Source: Actinoallomurus spadix
GTDB lineage: Bacteria; Actinomycetota; Actinomycetes; Streptosporangiales; Streptosporangiaceae
NCBI RefSeq assembly: GCF_024055725.1
Contig: NZ_JAMXMX010000018.1
Location: 1 to 64,000, forward strand
DNA length: 64,000 nt
Direction of reading: 5' to 3'
How positions within the stretch are numbered: position 1 is the first letter of the stretch; every line of letters starts with the position of its first letter. The translations under genes were made by a program, and so were the position numbers. Shown in pieces: positions 46,221 through 54,962 of the stretch. Under the pieces are notes generated by a model. It was not told the DNA's origin, searched no databases, and saw only the letters and a list, made by a program, of their open reading frames with translations.

Positions 46221-47798
46221 ATGGGCTCGTTGGGCTTTTGGCGGCTGGCGGAGCAGAACCCCGACTGGGTCGCGGCCGTGGACCCGGACGGGACGGAGTA
46301 CCGCGCGGCGGACCTGCTCGTCCGCTGCAACCGGGTCGTCCACGGGCTGCGCGACCTCGGGCTCGAGCCGGGCGACGGCATCTGCGGGCTCGTGCCCAAC
46401 GGCGTCGACGGCCTCGTCCTCTACCTCGCAGCGTTGCAGGCGGGCTGGTACTACACGCCGATCAACTGGCACCTGACCGGCCCGGAGATCGGTTACATCG
46501 TCGCGGACAGCGAGGCCAAGGCGTTCTTCGTGCACGAGCGGTACGCCGCGGAGGGCGCCCGGGGCGCGGAGGAGGCGGGGCTCGATCCGCGGCGGCGGTT
46601 TTCGCTCGTGCCGGAGACGCGGAATGGGCGCCGTGGCGAGGTGCCGGGATTCCGGGACTTCGGCGAGCTGGTCGCCGGGCGGCCGGACACGCTCCCGCCG
46701 GACCGTACGAACGGCGCGACCATGCACTACACGTCGGGGACCACGGGCCGGCCCAAGGGGGTCCGCCGTCCGCTGGCCGGGATCGACCCGGACGACAGCG
46801 CGGAGCTGATGACGTTCCTGCTGACGTTCTTCGGCTTCACGCCGGGCCCGCCGAACGCGCACCTCGTCACCTCGCCGAACTACCACACGGCGGTCACGCA
46901 GTTCGGCGGGTCGGCGCTGCACATGGGGCACACGCTCGTCTACATGGACAAGTGGGACGCAGAGGAGGCGCTGCGCCTCATCGAGCGGTACCGGATCACG
47001 AACACGCACATGGTGCCGACCCACTTCAAGCGCCTGCTGTCGCTGCCCGAGGAGGTGCGCAAGCGGTACGACGTCTCGTCGATGCGGTGGGCGATCCACG
47101 CCGCGGCGCCCTGCCCGGTGCCGCTCAAACGGGCGATGCTCGACTGGTGGGGCGACTGCGTCTGGGAGTACTACGCGGCCACCGAGGGCGGCGGCACGAT
47201 CGCGAGCCCCCAGGAGTGGCGCGAGCACCCCGGCACCGTCGGCCGGGCCTGGCCGATCAGTGAGCTGCTGATCGTCGACGACGACGGCAACGAGGTCCCC
47301 CCGGGCACCCCCGGCACCATCTACATGAAGATGGCGAGCACCTCGTTCGAGTACAAGGGCGATCCGGCGAAGACGCGGGCGAACCGGCTCGACGACTACT
47401 TCACCGTCGGCGACGTCGGTCATCTCACCGAGGACGGGTTCCTGTTCCTGTCCGACCGCAAGGCCGACCTGATCATCTCGGGTGGGGCGAACATCTACCC
47501 CGCCGAGATCGAGAACGAGATCATCGTCCATCCCAAGGTCGCCGACGTCGCCGTCTTCGGTGTCCCGGACGATGAGTGGGGCGAGCAGATCAAGGCCGTC
47601 GTCGAGCCCGCGGAGGGCGTGCCGCCGGGGCCGGAGCTGGCCGAGGAGATCCTCGCCTCCCTGGACGGGCGGCTCGCCCGGATGAAGTGGCCGCGCTCGT
47701 TCGACTTCATCGAGCGAATGCCCCGCGAACCCAACGGCAAGCTCCTCAAACGCAAACTGCGGGACCCATATTGGAAGGACCGCCAGAATGCCATCTGA
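46221..47798 (+). CDS. Fatty-acyl-CoA synthetase (FadD-like)
   Basis: 525 residues. The AMP-binding P-loop is 'MHYTSGTTGRPKGVRRPL' (about 168-185), followed by 'YYAATEGGGTIAS' (about 317-329, the A5 motif), 'YFTVGDVGHLTEDGFLFLSDRKADLIISGG' (A7-A8), and 'PREPNGKLLKRKL', with the catalytic Lys of A10. It should activate an acid as acyl-AMP, then acyl-CoA. The acid is unknown; context suggests a steroid or complex lipid intermediate. It is the first gene of a five-gene operon with a DUF35 protein, two lipid-transfer proteins and a second FadD. The next gene starts 11 bases inside its 3' end. Confidence 0.9.
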   Translation: MGSLGFWRLAEQNPDWVAAVDPDGTEYRAADLLVRCNRVVHGLRDLGLEPGDGICGLVPNGVDGLVLYLAALQAGWYYTPINWHLTGPEIGYIVADSEAKAFFVHERYAAEGARGAEEAGLDPRRRFSLVPETRNGRRGEVPGFRDFGELVAGRPDTLPPDRTNGATMHYTSGTTGRPKGVRRPLAGIDPDDSAELMTFLLTFFGFTPGPPNAHLVTSPNYHTAVTQFGGSALHMGHTLVYMDKWDAEEALRLIERYRITNTHMVPTHFKRLLSLPEEVRKRYDVSSMRWAIHAAAPCPVPLKRAMLDWWGDCVWEYYAATEGGGTIASPQEWREHPGTVGRAWPISELLIVDDDGNEVPPGTPGTIYMKMASTSFEYKGDPAKTRANRLDDYFTVGDVGHLTEDGFLFLSDRKADLIISGGANIYPAEIENEIIVHPKVADVAVFGVPDDEWGEQIKAVVEPAEGVPPGPELAEEILASLDGRLARMKWPRSFDFIERMPREPNGKLLKRKLRDPYWKDRQNAI

Positions 47799-48741
47799 GC
47801 CATCCGACCGCTCGGAACCGCTCGTCGCCGAGCACGTCCTGGAGTTTCCCGGCGGGTACACGCGGTCGGTCGGGCCGGTGATCGGGCGGTTCCTGACCGA
47901 GTTGCGCGACGGCCGCCTCGTCGGGGTCCGTACGGCCTCCGGCGGGGTGCTGTTCCCACCGGCCGAGTACGACGCCGACGGCGAGGCGGTCACGGACGAG
48001 TACGTCGAGGTCGGGCCCGGTGGCACGGTCACGTCCTGGTCGTGGGTGTCCCGGCCGCGCGCGACCCATCCCCTCGACCGGCCGTTCGCCTGGGCACTGA
48101 TCCGGCCCGACGGTGCCGACACGGCCCTCCTGCACGCCCTCGACGTGGGGACGTTCGAACCGGGCGCCGACCCGCCGAGGTCCCTGCGCACCGGCATGCG
48201 CGTACGGCCGAGCTTCCGGGCGGAGCGGACCGGCTCGATCCGGGACATCGCGTGCTTCCGGCCCGACGTCACGATGATCACCGCGCCGAGCCGGGCGGAG
48301 TACCGCCTGAACGCGGGCCGGGCGCTGACCAGGTTCCTCGACGGAGTGTCGGAGGGCCGCCTCCTCGGCCACCGCTGCGACGTCTGCGGCAAGGTGTACG
48401 TGCCGATGCGGGGGCTGTGCCCGGTCGACGGCGTGCCCACGACCGAAGAGGTGGAGGTCGCCGACACCGGCACGGTCACGACGTTCGCGGTGAACAACAT
48501 CCCGGACCCGCGCGCCCCGCAGGTGCCGTTCGTCTCGGCGTACATCCTGCTCGACGGCTCCGACATCTCCCTGCTCGCGCTCGTCGCCGGCATCGACGCC
48601 GACCGGGTGCGGATGGGCATGCGCGTGAAGGCCGCCTGGAAGCCGCGCGAGGAGTGGGGCCGGACCATGGAGAACATCCGGTGGTTCGAACCCACCGGCG
48701 AGCCCGACGTCCCCTTCGACGCCATCAAGGAGTATCTGTGA
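47788..48741 (+). CDS. Two-domain DUF35 OB-fold protein
   Basis: 317 residues. The first half (about 10-150) is an OB-like domain without zinc ligands; the second (about 175-300) has a rubredoxin-type zinc ribbon 'CDVCGKVYVPMRGLCPVDG' near 199 and an OB-fold part ending 'MGMRVKAAW'. DUF35 proteins partner with thiolase-fold proteins and bind acyl-CoA, as in ChsH2-Ltp2 of steroid side-chain degradation. The order DUF35, lipid-transfer, lipid-transfer matches my memory of M. tuberculosis Rv3521-Rv3522-Rv3523. It overlaps the genes on both sides. Confidence 0.85.
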   Translation: MPSEPSDRSEPLVAEHVLEFPGGYTRSVGPVIGRFLTELRDGRLVGVRTASGGVLFPPAEYDADGEAVTDEYVEVGPGGTVTSWSWVSRPRATHPLDRPFAWALIRPDGADTALLHALDVGTFEPGADPPRSLRTGMRVRPSFRAERTGSIRDIACFRPDVTMITAPSRAEYRLNAGRALTRFLDGVSEGRLLGHRCDVCGKVYVPMRGLCPVDGVPTTEEVEVADTGTVTTFAVNNIPDPRAPQVPFVSAYILLDGSDISLLALVAGIDADRVRMGMRVKAAWKPREEWGRTMENIRWFEPTGEPDVPFDAIKEYL

Positions 48742-49763
48742 GCAGGGACGTCGCGGTCGTCGCGTTCGCGCAGACGAAGCACACCGGCGAGGACGCCGGG
48801 CTGACCGAGGTCGAGCTGCTCGCCCCGGTCATCACCGAGATCAAGCAGGCGACCGGGCTGAACCGCTTCGGGTTCACCTGCTCCGGGTCGCTGGACTACC
48901 TCGCCGGGGCGCCGTTCTCGTTCGTGTCCGCGCTGGACACGGTCGGGGCCTGGCCGCCGATCTCCGAGAGCCACGTCGAGATGGACGGCGCGTGGGCGCT
49001 GTACGAGGCGTGGGCCCGGCTGCGGCACGGCGACGTCGACACCGCGCTGGTGTACGGCTTCGGCAAGTCCACCCAGGGGTCGCTGCGGGAGCTCATGACG
49101 CTGCAGCTCGACCCGTACTACCTCGCGCCGCTCGGCCCCGACCAGGTGTCGCTCGCCGCCCTGCAGGCCCGCGCGTTCCTCGACGCCGGGCACAAGGAGG
49201 ACGACCTGCGCGCCGTGGCCGCCCGGTCCCGCGCGGCCGGGCGCGCCAACCCGTACGCCCTCGATCTGCCCGACCCTGCGGATGAGGGCTACGAGGTCGC
49301 GCCGCTCCGCCCGCATGACTGCGCGCCGATCACCGACGGCGCGGCGGCGGTCGTGCTGGCCGCCGGCGACCGCGCCCGGGAGCTGAGCGAGCGCCCGGCC
49401 TGGATCCGCGGCATCGACCACCGCATCGAGGCGCACTCCCTCGGCGCCCGCGACCTGAGCCGGTCGGAGTCGGCGGCGCTGGCGGCCGAGCGGGCGGGCG
49501 CGCGGGACGTCGAGGTGGCCGAGCTGCACGCGCAGTTCAGCCACGAGGAGCTCATGTTGCGGGAGGCGATCGGGTTGGCCGACGGCGTCCGCGTCAACCC
49601 CTCCGGCGGGCCGCTGGCCGCCAACCCGGTCATGGCCACCGGCCTGATCCGCATCGGCGAGGCCGCGTCGTGGATCCACCGCGGCGAGGCCCGCCGCACG
49701 CTCGGGCACGCGGCGTCCGGGCCGTGCCTGCAGCACAACCTCGTCTGCGTCCTGGAGGCCTGA
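48738..49763 (+). CDS. ltp4: Thiolase-fold lipid-transfer protein without nucleophilic Cys (Ltp4-like)
   Basis: 341 residues, GTG 48738 overlapping the DUF35 stop (GTGA). The thiolase fold is visible in 'DVAVVAFAQTKHT', 'DTALVYGFGKSTQGS' and 'VNPSGGPLAANPVMATGLIRIGEAA'. Where thiolases have C-A-S-G, this protein has E-M-D-G in 'ESHVEMDGAWALYEAW', so the cysteine is missing. Cysteine-free relatives such as Ltp2 are retro-aldolases that remove propionyl-CoA or similar from a steroid side chain. The final 'GHAASGPCLQHNLV' also differs from thiolase. It probably forms a complex with the DUF35 protein and the next gene's product. Confidence 0.83.
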   Translation: MSRDVAVVAFAQTKHTGEDAGLTEVELLAPVITEIKQATGLNRFGFTCSGSLDYLAGAPFSFVSALDTVGAWPPISESHVEMDGAWALYEAWARLRHGDVDTALVYGFGKSTQGSLRELMTLQLDPYYLAPLGPDQVSLAALQARAFLDAGHKEDDLRAVAARSRAAGRANPYALDLPDPADEGYEVAPLRPHDCAPITDGAAAVVLAAGDRARELSERPAWIRGIDHRIEAHSLGARDLSRSESAALAAERAGARDVEVAELHAQFSHEELMLREAIGLADGVRVNPSGGPLAANPVMATGLIRIGEAASWIHRGEARRTLGHAASGPCLQHNLVCVLEA

Positions 49764-49766
49764 GTC

Positions 49767-50924
49767 ATGGGAGAGCCCTGCGCGGTCATCGGGGTCGGCC
49801 AGACCGAGTACCGCACCAAACGCACCGACGTGTCCATCGCCGGTCTCGTACGCGAGGCGGCGCTGCGCGCCCTCGAGGACGCCGGGCTGACGTTCAAGGA
49901 CATCGACGCGGTCGTCATCGGCAAGGCGCCCGACCTGTTCGAGGGCGTCATGATGCCCGAGGCGTATCTCGCGGACGCGCTCGGCGCGCGCGGCAAGCCG
50001 ATGATCCGCGTGCACACCGCCGGGTCGGTCGGCGGGTCCACCGCCCTCGTCGCGGCGAGCCTCGTACAGGCCGGCGTGCACGATCGCGTCCTCGTCGTCG
50101 CCTGGGAGAAACAGTCCGAGTCGAACGCCACCTGGGCGCTGTCCACGCACCCGCCGCTGTCCCCGACCATCGTCGTCGGCGCGGGGGGCTACTTCGCCCC
50201 GCACATCCGCGCGTACATGCGGCGGACCGGCGCGCCCGACCACATCGGCACCCTCGTCGCGGTCAAGGACCGGCAGAACGCCCTGAAGAACCCCTACGCC
50301 CACCTGCGCATCCCCGGCATCTCCCGCGAGATGGTCGAGTCGACGCCGATGCTGTGGGAGCCGATCCGCTACCTGGAGACCTGCCCGTCCAGCGACGGAG
50401 CGGCCGCCATGGTGCTCGCCTCCGAGAGCGCCGCCCGGCGGGCCCCGAACCCGCCCGCCTGGGTGCACGGCACCGCCATGCGCTCCGAGCCGATCTTCTT
50501 CGCGGGCCGCGACACCGTGAGCCCGCAGGCCGGCAAGGACTGCGCCGCCGACGTGTACCGGCAGGCGGGCATCACCGACCCGCGCCGCGAACTCGACTGC
50601 GCCGAGGTGTACGTCCCGTTCTCCTGGTACGAGCCGATGTGGCTGGAGAACCTCGGGTTCTGCGGTGAGGGCGAGGGGTGGAAGCTCACCGAGAGCGGCG
50701 CGACCGGCCTCGACGGCGACATCCCCTGGAACGCCTCGGGCGGTGTCCTGTCGTCCAACCCGATCGGCGCGTCCGGGCTCATCCGCTTCGCCGAGGCGGC
50801 CCTGCAGGTCCGCGGGCTGGCCGGCGAGCACCAGGTCGAGGGCGCGCGCCGGGCCCTCGGCCACGCGTACGGCGGCGGCGCGCAGTTCTACGCGATGTGG
50901 GTCGTCGGCTCCGACCGGCCCTGA
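49767..50924 (+). CDS. ltp3: Thiolase-fold lipid-transfer protein (Ltp3-like)
   Basis: 385 residues, ATG 3 bases after the previous stop. Typical blocks: 'CAVIGVGQTEYRTKRTDVSIAGLVREAALRALEDAGL' (5-41), 'DIDAVVIGKAPD', 'SSDGAAAMVLASE' and 'WNASGGVLSSNPIGASGLIRFAEAALQVRG'. The position of the thiolase Cys is occupied by serine/glycine in 'VHTAGSVGGSTALVAAS'. 'AEVYVPFSWYEP' and 'GHAYGGGAQFYAMWV' provide tyrosines in the places known to matter in the Ltp2 aldolase. I therefore expect retro-aldol cleavage with the DUF35 partner rather than thiolysis. Name by analogy with Rv3523. Confidence 0.84.
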   Translation: MGEPCAVIGVGQTEYRTKRTDVSIAGLVREAALRALEDAGLTFKDIDAVVIGKAPDLFEGVMMPEAYLADALGARGKPMIRVHTAGSVGGSTALVAASLVQAGVHDRVLVVAWEKQSESNATWALSTHPPLSPTIVVGAGGYFAPHIRAYMRRTGAPDHIGTLVAVKDRQNALKNPYAHLRIPGISREMVESTPMLWEPIRYLETCPSSDGAAAMVLASESAARRAPNPPAWVHGTAMRSEPIFFAGRDTVSPQAGKDCAADVYRQAGITDPRRELDCAEVYVPFSWYEPMWLENLGFCGEGEGWKLTESGATGLDGDIPWNASGGVLSSNPIGASGLIRFAEAALQVRGLAGEHQVEGARRALGHAYGGGAQFYAMWVVGSDRP

Positions 50925-50954
50925 CACCCGGACCGGCCCCCAGGGAGGCCCGTG

Positions 50955-52553
50955 ATGGAGTTCAACCACGCCGACCTGTTCGAAGGACTCGCGGACGCGA
51001 TCGGTGAGCGCACCGCCGTGGTCGTCTTCGACTCGGCCGGTGGCACCGAACGCCGGACGTACGCCGAGCTGAACGACGAGGCGGACCGGCTCGCGCACCA
51101 CCTTCGGGAGGCGGGCGTCGAGCCCGGCGGCCACGTCGGGATCCAGCTGTACAACGGCGTCGAGTACGTGACGGCGCTGCTCGCCGCGCTGAAGATCCGC
51201 GCCGTGCCGGTCAACGTCAACTACCGGTACGTCGAGGCGGAGCTGGCCTACCTCTACGCCGACGCCGACCTGGTGGCGCTGGTGTACGACGCGGAGTTCG
51301 AGGACCGCGTCGAGGCCGCGGCCGCCGGCGCCCCCTTACTGCGGCACCGGATCGTCGTCGGCGGGGAGTCCACCCGCGCCGTTCCCTACGCCGGCGCCCT
51401 CGCGGAGCGGCCCGCCGCCGGAGACTTCCCGGAGCGGTCCGGCCAGGACGTCTACATCATCTACACGGGCGGCACGACCGGCATGCCCAAGGGCGTCATG
51501 TGGCGGTGCGAGGACCTCTTCATGGCGTTCGGCGGCGGCAACCCGTTCGGCGAACCGCGCCGGACCCCCGGTGAGGTCATCGAGGCCGCCAAGGGCTCCG
51601 GGCCGCTCGTGATGATGGCCGCCGCGCCGCTCATGCACGGCGCCGCGCAGATGGCCACGTTCATCGGCTGGTGGATGGGCGCGACCATCGTCTACACCCG
51701 CCGCTTCGACGCCGCCGAGGTGCTGCGCGCCATCGAGGCCGAGAAGGTCTTCACCGTGAACGTCACCGGCGACGCGATGGCCCGGCCCCTCACCGACGCC
51801 ATCGCCGCCGGCTCCTACGACCTGAGCTCTCTCGGCGTGCTCAGCTCCACGGGCGCGATCCTGTCCGGTGCCGTACGGGAGCGGCTGCGGGAACTGCTGC
51901 CGAACGTGATGATCCTCGACAACTTCGGCTCCTCGGAGTCCGGCTTCACCGCGTCGGGCGTCGAGGGCTCCTCACCGGAATCGGGCATGCGCTACCGGCC
52001 GAACACCACGCGCCTGCGGGTGCTCGACGACACGCTGAAGGAGGTCGAGCCGGGCTCCGGCGTGATCGGACAGGTCGCCAAGAGCGGCCCCATCGCCTTC
52101 GGCTACTGGGGCGACCCGGCGAAGACGGCGAAGACGTTCGTCGAGGTCGAGGGCGTCCGCTGGCTGCTCACCGGCGACATCGCGACCGTTGAGGCGGACG
52201 GCACCATCATGATCTTCGGCCGGGGCTCGCAGTGCATCAACACCGGCGGGGAGAAGGTCTTCCCCGAGGAGGTCGAGGCGGTTCTGAAACGCCACCCCGC
52301 CGTCTTCGACGCGCTGGTCACGGGCATCCCCGACGAGCGCTTCGGCAGCCGCGTCGCCGCCGTCGTCCAGCCGTACGGCGAGCCGCCCGCCGCCGCCGAC
52401 CTCGACGCCCACTGCCGCGGCGTCCTGTCCGGTTATAAGGTCCCCCGGGCGTACGCCTTCGTCCCGGAGATGCGACGCTCCCCGGCCGGCAAGGCCGACT
52501 ACCGCTGGGCGAAACAGGTCGCCCAGCAGGCCGCCTGTTTAGGAGAACATTGA
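50955..52553 (+). CDS. fadD19: Acyl-CoA synthetase, FadD19-like (steroid side chain)
   Basis: 532 residues. AGGGAGG lies six bases before ATG 50955 (GTG 50952 is too close). Strongly recalls M. tuberculosis FadD19, the steroid-24-oyl-CoA synthetase: 'VPVNVNYRYVEAELAYLYADADLVALVYD', P-loop 'IYTGGTTGMPKGVMWR' (about 170-185), 'TGDAMARPLTDAI', 'CINTGGEKVFPEEVEAVLKRHPAVFDALVTG', and A10 'RRSPAGKADYRWAK'. It would activate the C26 or C24 acid of a sterol side chain. It closes the operon. Assignment comes from recalled sequence, not alignment. Confidence 0.83.
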   Translation: MEFNHADLFEGLADAIGERTAVVVFDSAGGTERRTYAELNDEADRLAHHLREAGVEPGGHVGIQLYNGVEYVTALLAALKIRAVPVNVNYRYVEAELAYLYADADLVALVYDAEFEDRVEAAAAGAPLLRHRIVVGGESTRAVPYAGALAERPAAGDFPERSGQDVYIIYTGGTTGMPKGVMWRCEDLFMAFGGGNPFGEPRRTPGEVIEAAKGSGPLVMMAAAPLMHGAAQMATFIGWWMGATIVYTRRFDAAEVLRAIEAEKVFTVNVTGDAMARPLTDAIAAGSYDLSSLGVLSSTGAILSGAVRERLRELLPNVMILDNFGSSESGFTASGVEGSSPESGMRYRPNTTRLRVLDDTLKEVEPGSGVIGQVAKSGPIAFGYWGDPAKTAKTFVEVEGVRWLLTGDIATVEADGTIMIFGRGSQCINTGGEKVFPEEVEAVLKRHPAVFDALVTGIPDERFGSRVAAVVQPYGEPPAAADLDAHCRGVLSGYKVPRAYAFVPEMRRSPAGKADYRWAKQVAQQAACLGEH

Positions 52554-52587
52554 TCGCGCAGAGTCACCAACATGCTACATAAGGTGC

Positions 52588-53043
52588 ATGACTGCGCATG
52601 GGGGTGACGGAACGCCGTCGGGTGATGTGCGGCTTCGTGAGCTGTACGACAGCCTGGTACCGGGCCTTGGCCGGTGGCGTGCGGAGATCATCGACAGGAG
52701 GCTGATCATCGGGCCACGCGGTACTCCCGGTGAGCGCTGGATGACCGCCGTGCTGAGTGAGGCGCTGGCTCCGCTGGCGCGAGAGCGGGGGTGGCGGGTG
52801 CATCCGGGGCTCGACGTGTGCCTGCCCGGCGCGAGGGAGCCGTTCGAGCCGGATTTCGCGATGGCGTCCAAGGACGCACCACGCTGGGGCGAGCGGGAGG
52901 TCTTCACCGATGGGCTCGTCATGGTCGGCGAGATCGTGTCACCGGCGAGCGTCGCGCCGGCCCCGGCCCGGTGGTGCGCATTTCGGTTCCCCCGAAATCG
53001 GCCGTGTTGCGAGTCGGATCCTCGTCGGCCACGGATAGACTGA
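52588..53043 (+). pseudogene. Truncated Uma2-family (DUF820) nuclease-like gene
   Basis: 151 codons. The first 115 or so residues follow Uma2: 'LYDSLVPGLGRWRAEIIDRRLIIGP', 'VHPGLDVCLPGAREPFEPDFAMASKD' and 'MVGEIVSPAS'. In intact proteins the V-E-V-x-S-P-S strand is followed by a Lys-containing helix and a C-terminal half. Here it changes abruptly after 'SPASVAPAP' into unrelated, Arg/Cys-rich sequence and stops. I therefore call it a 3'-truncated or frameshifted gene. A MarR gene follows after 51 bases. Confidence 0.68.
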
Positions 53044-53051
53044 GAGTGATA

Positions 53052-53066
53052 GCTCTAAATGAGAGC
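53052..53066. promoter_or_regulatory. Possible operator before MarR gene
   Basis: GCTCT-AAATG-AGAGC is a perfect 5-base-arm palindrome 29 bases before the MarR ATG. Short, but AT-rich centre and location fit an autoregulatory site. Confidence 0.4.
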
Positions 53067-53094
53067 GTCTTGAGTCGACCGGATGTGAGGTTCG

Positions 53095-53568
53095 ATGGCG
53101 GCGTCCGAGCGTGCGGAGCTCATCGCGGAGCTGAGCCACCAGGCGCGGGTGAGCACGATGTGGACGGTGCTCCTGCACAACGCCATCGCCAGCCGGTCGG
53201 GCATCAACGTCACCGACATGCAGTGCATCAACCTCCTGCAGCTCCGCGGTCCGATGACGCCGGGCCAGCTCGCGGACGCCATGTTCCTCACCACCGGAGG
53301 GGCCATCACGGCCGTCATCGACCGGCTGGAGCGGGCCGGGATGGTGCGGCGCCGGCGAGACGAAAAGGACCGGCGCCGCGTCATCGTCGAGGCCCTGGAA
53401 GAGGGCCCGATCGCGGAGCTCGGCAGGCGCTTCATGCCGGTGGCCGAGATGTACGAGAAGGTGCTGGCCGGCTACAGCGACGAGGACCTCCGGACCGTGC
53501 TCCGCTACCTCGCCCGGAACAACGAGGTCTCGCCGGAGGTCATCGAGCGGGTGAAACAGCTCGGCTGA
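53095..53568 (+). CDS. MarR family regulator
   Basis: 157 residues, ATG 53095 with GTGAGG upstream. The winged HTH is 'MQCINLLQLRGPMTPGQLADAMFLTTGGAITAVIDRLERAGMVRRRRDEKDRRRVIVEAL' (about 43-102), with the expected wing D-x-x-D-R-R-R. Its C-terminal helices read 'EMYEKVLAGYSDEDLRTVLRYLARN'. No divergent partner exists. A short palindrome precedes it. The regulated genes are not obvious. Confidence 0.86.
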   Translation: MAASERAELIAELSHQARVSTMWTVLLHNAIASRSGINVTDMQCINLLQLRGPMTPGQLADAMFLTTGGAITAVIDRLERAGMVRRRRDEKDRRRVIVEALEEGPIAELGRRFMPVAEMYEKVLAGYSDEDLRTVLRYLARNNEVSPEVIERVKQLG

Positions 53569-53594
53569 CCGTCCACGGCCTCCTGCCCGCGCCC

Positions 53595-54170
53595 TCAGCC
53601 GACGGCCGGCGAGGCGATGACGACGGTGACGTCCGCGGGGACGTCCTCGGTGCGGTAGGCATGGGGGGCGTCTCCGGCGAAGGCCAGCAGATCTCCCGTC
53701 TTGAGCGGCCGGGAGTCGTCGGCCGGGCCGGCGACGAGCCGCCCGGAGGCGACGAGGAGGTGCTCGACGGTGCCCGGCGCGTGCGGCACACCGTCGACCG
53801 AGGTGTGCGCCGGGAGGCGGAGCCGCCAGAGCTCGAGACTGTGACCGCCGCTGATCCGCCGTAGCAATTCGCGGGTCGGGCCCTCGTCGCTCGCGGCGGT
53901 CGCGGGGAGATGCACGGTGCCCGGTGACGCGTCGCGGGTCAGCAGGTCGGTGAGCGGGATGCTCAGCGCGACGGCGATGGCGTCGAGCGTGTCGATCGTC
54001 GGGTTGCCGGCGCCGGCCTCCAGTTGCGACAGTGTCGCCTTGCTCAGGCCGGTGCGCCGCGCCAGTTCCGCCTGGCTCATTCCGCGCTGCCGGCGGCGGC
54101 GCTGGATCTGGGCCCCGGCCGCGGCCGCCGCGCTGCTGGCCGCCCGGCGTTCCCGGTCCGGAGCCGTCAC
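53595..54170 (-). CDS. XRE regulator with cupin domain
   Basis: 191 residues. The HTH 'QIQRRRRQRGMSQAELARRTGLSKATLSQLEAGAGNPTIDTLDAIAVALSIPL' (about 22-74) is followed by a cupin barrel (about 110-190) with 'HAPGTVEHLLVASGRLVAGP' and 'LKTGDLLAFAGDAPHAYRT'. Such regulators often bind small metabolites, for example amino acids, in the cupin. Its ATG overlaps the AlaX gene's stop by 4 bases, so they are coexpressed. The palindrome next to the AlaX start may be its operator. Confidence 0.87.
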   Translation of the reverse strand: MTAPDRERRAASSAAAAAGAQIQRRRRQRGMSQAELARRTGLSKATLSQLEAGAGNPTIDTLDAIAVALSIPLTDLLTRDASPGTVHLPATAASDEGPTRELLRRISGGHSLELWRLRLPAHTSVDGVPHAPGTVEHLLVASGRLVAGPADDSRPLKTGDLLAFAGDAPHAYRTEDVPADVTVVIASPAVG

Positions 54171-54895
54171 CGTCGCGGCCCGTGGAACGCGGTGTAGGAG
54201 ACCCGGATCCGGCTCTTCTTCAGCTTCACGGCCGTGATCGTAACGTCCGCGAGGTCGGCGAGGCTCCGTACGTGCGTCCCGCCGCAGTGCTGGGCATGCA
54301 GATCGCCCAGCCGGACGACGCGTCGCCCATCGATGTCGTACTCACTGCTCACCGGGAGGTCGGCGGCGATCGCCGCCGCGATCTCGGCCCGCAGGCGGTC
54401 GGCTGCCTCCTCCCGGGCCTCTGGTGCGGCGAGAGACGTGGCCGTCTCCGGCGGGGTGAACTCGATGCGGGCCTGACCGGGGAAGTGCATGTTGCCGGCG
54501 AGATACCAGCCCTGGCTCCGCCCGGCCGCGTCGATGAGGTGACCCGCCGTGTGCAGGGCCGCGTGCAGCAGGCGCGCGTCCCTGTCGACGTGGGCCTCCA
54601 CGGGGTCGCCTTCGGCCAGCGCGTCAAGCGCGCCGCCCTCCTCGTCCCGCGCGCGCAGGACGACCAGGCCCGTATCAGGGTGGCGAACCGGGACCACCGC
54701 GCACTCGCCCAGCCGCCCCCGGTCGGCGGGCTGCCCGCCCCCTTGCGGATGGAAGATGTTCTCCCGCAGTGCGACCCATGCCCCGCCGTCGGCCTCCCGG
54801 CCCGTCACCGCGACGCTCGTGCTGATCGTCGTGAGGTAGCAGTCCTCCAGGTAGACGGCCGACTGAGGACGACATACCGCAATTCGATGAACCAT
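54167..54895 (-). CDS. alaX: Alanyl-tRNA editing protein AlaX
   Basis: 242 residues. Zinc ligands are in 'ALHTAGHLID' (HxxxH, about 114-122) and 'HCGGTHVRSL' (CxxxH). The N-terminal 'ENIFHPQGGGQPADRGRL' block is shared with the AlaRS editing core. It should hydrolyse Ser- or Gly-tRNA(Ala) in trans. The protein lies in one operon with an XRE-cupin regulator, so its expression may follow amino-acid levels. Start ATG 54895 is inside the edge of an inverted repeat. Confidence 0.88.
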   Translation of the reverse strand: MVHRIAVCRPQSAVYLEDCYLTTISTSVAVTGREADGGAWVALRENIFHPQGGGQPADRGRLGECAVVPVRHPDTGLVVLRARDEEGGALDALAEGDPVEAHVDRDARLLHAALHTAGHLIDAAGRSQGWYLAGNMHFPGQARIEFTPPETATSLAAPEAREEAADRLRAEIAAAIAADLPVSSEYDIDGRRVVRLGDLHAQHCGGTHVRSLADLADVTITAVKLKKSRIRVSYTAFHGPRR

Positions 54896-54912
54896 TCGTT
54901 CACTATAACGAA
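54895..54912. promoter_or_regulatory. Inverted repeat at AlaX start
   Basis: TTCGTT-CACTAT-AACGAA is perfect, with a second overlapping CGTTC/GAACG pair, next to the AlaX start codon on its upstream side. It could be the operator for the XRE-cupin regulator of the same operon, which would bind over the ribosome binding region. Confidence 0.5.
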
Positions 54913-54962
54913 CGAATCCTCGGCGCGGAGCGCCCGTGGCAGGGGGCGGCCGAGAGGGCTCG

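Noticed and set aside
46083-51134. 1683-codon minus-strand open frame
   Set aside because: It mirrors the FadD/DUF35/Ltp operon. The translation has no family features and lacks a start site; typical GC-bias shadow.
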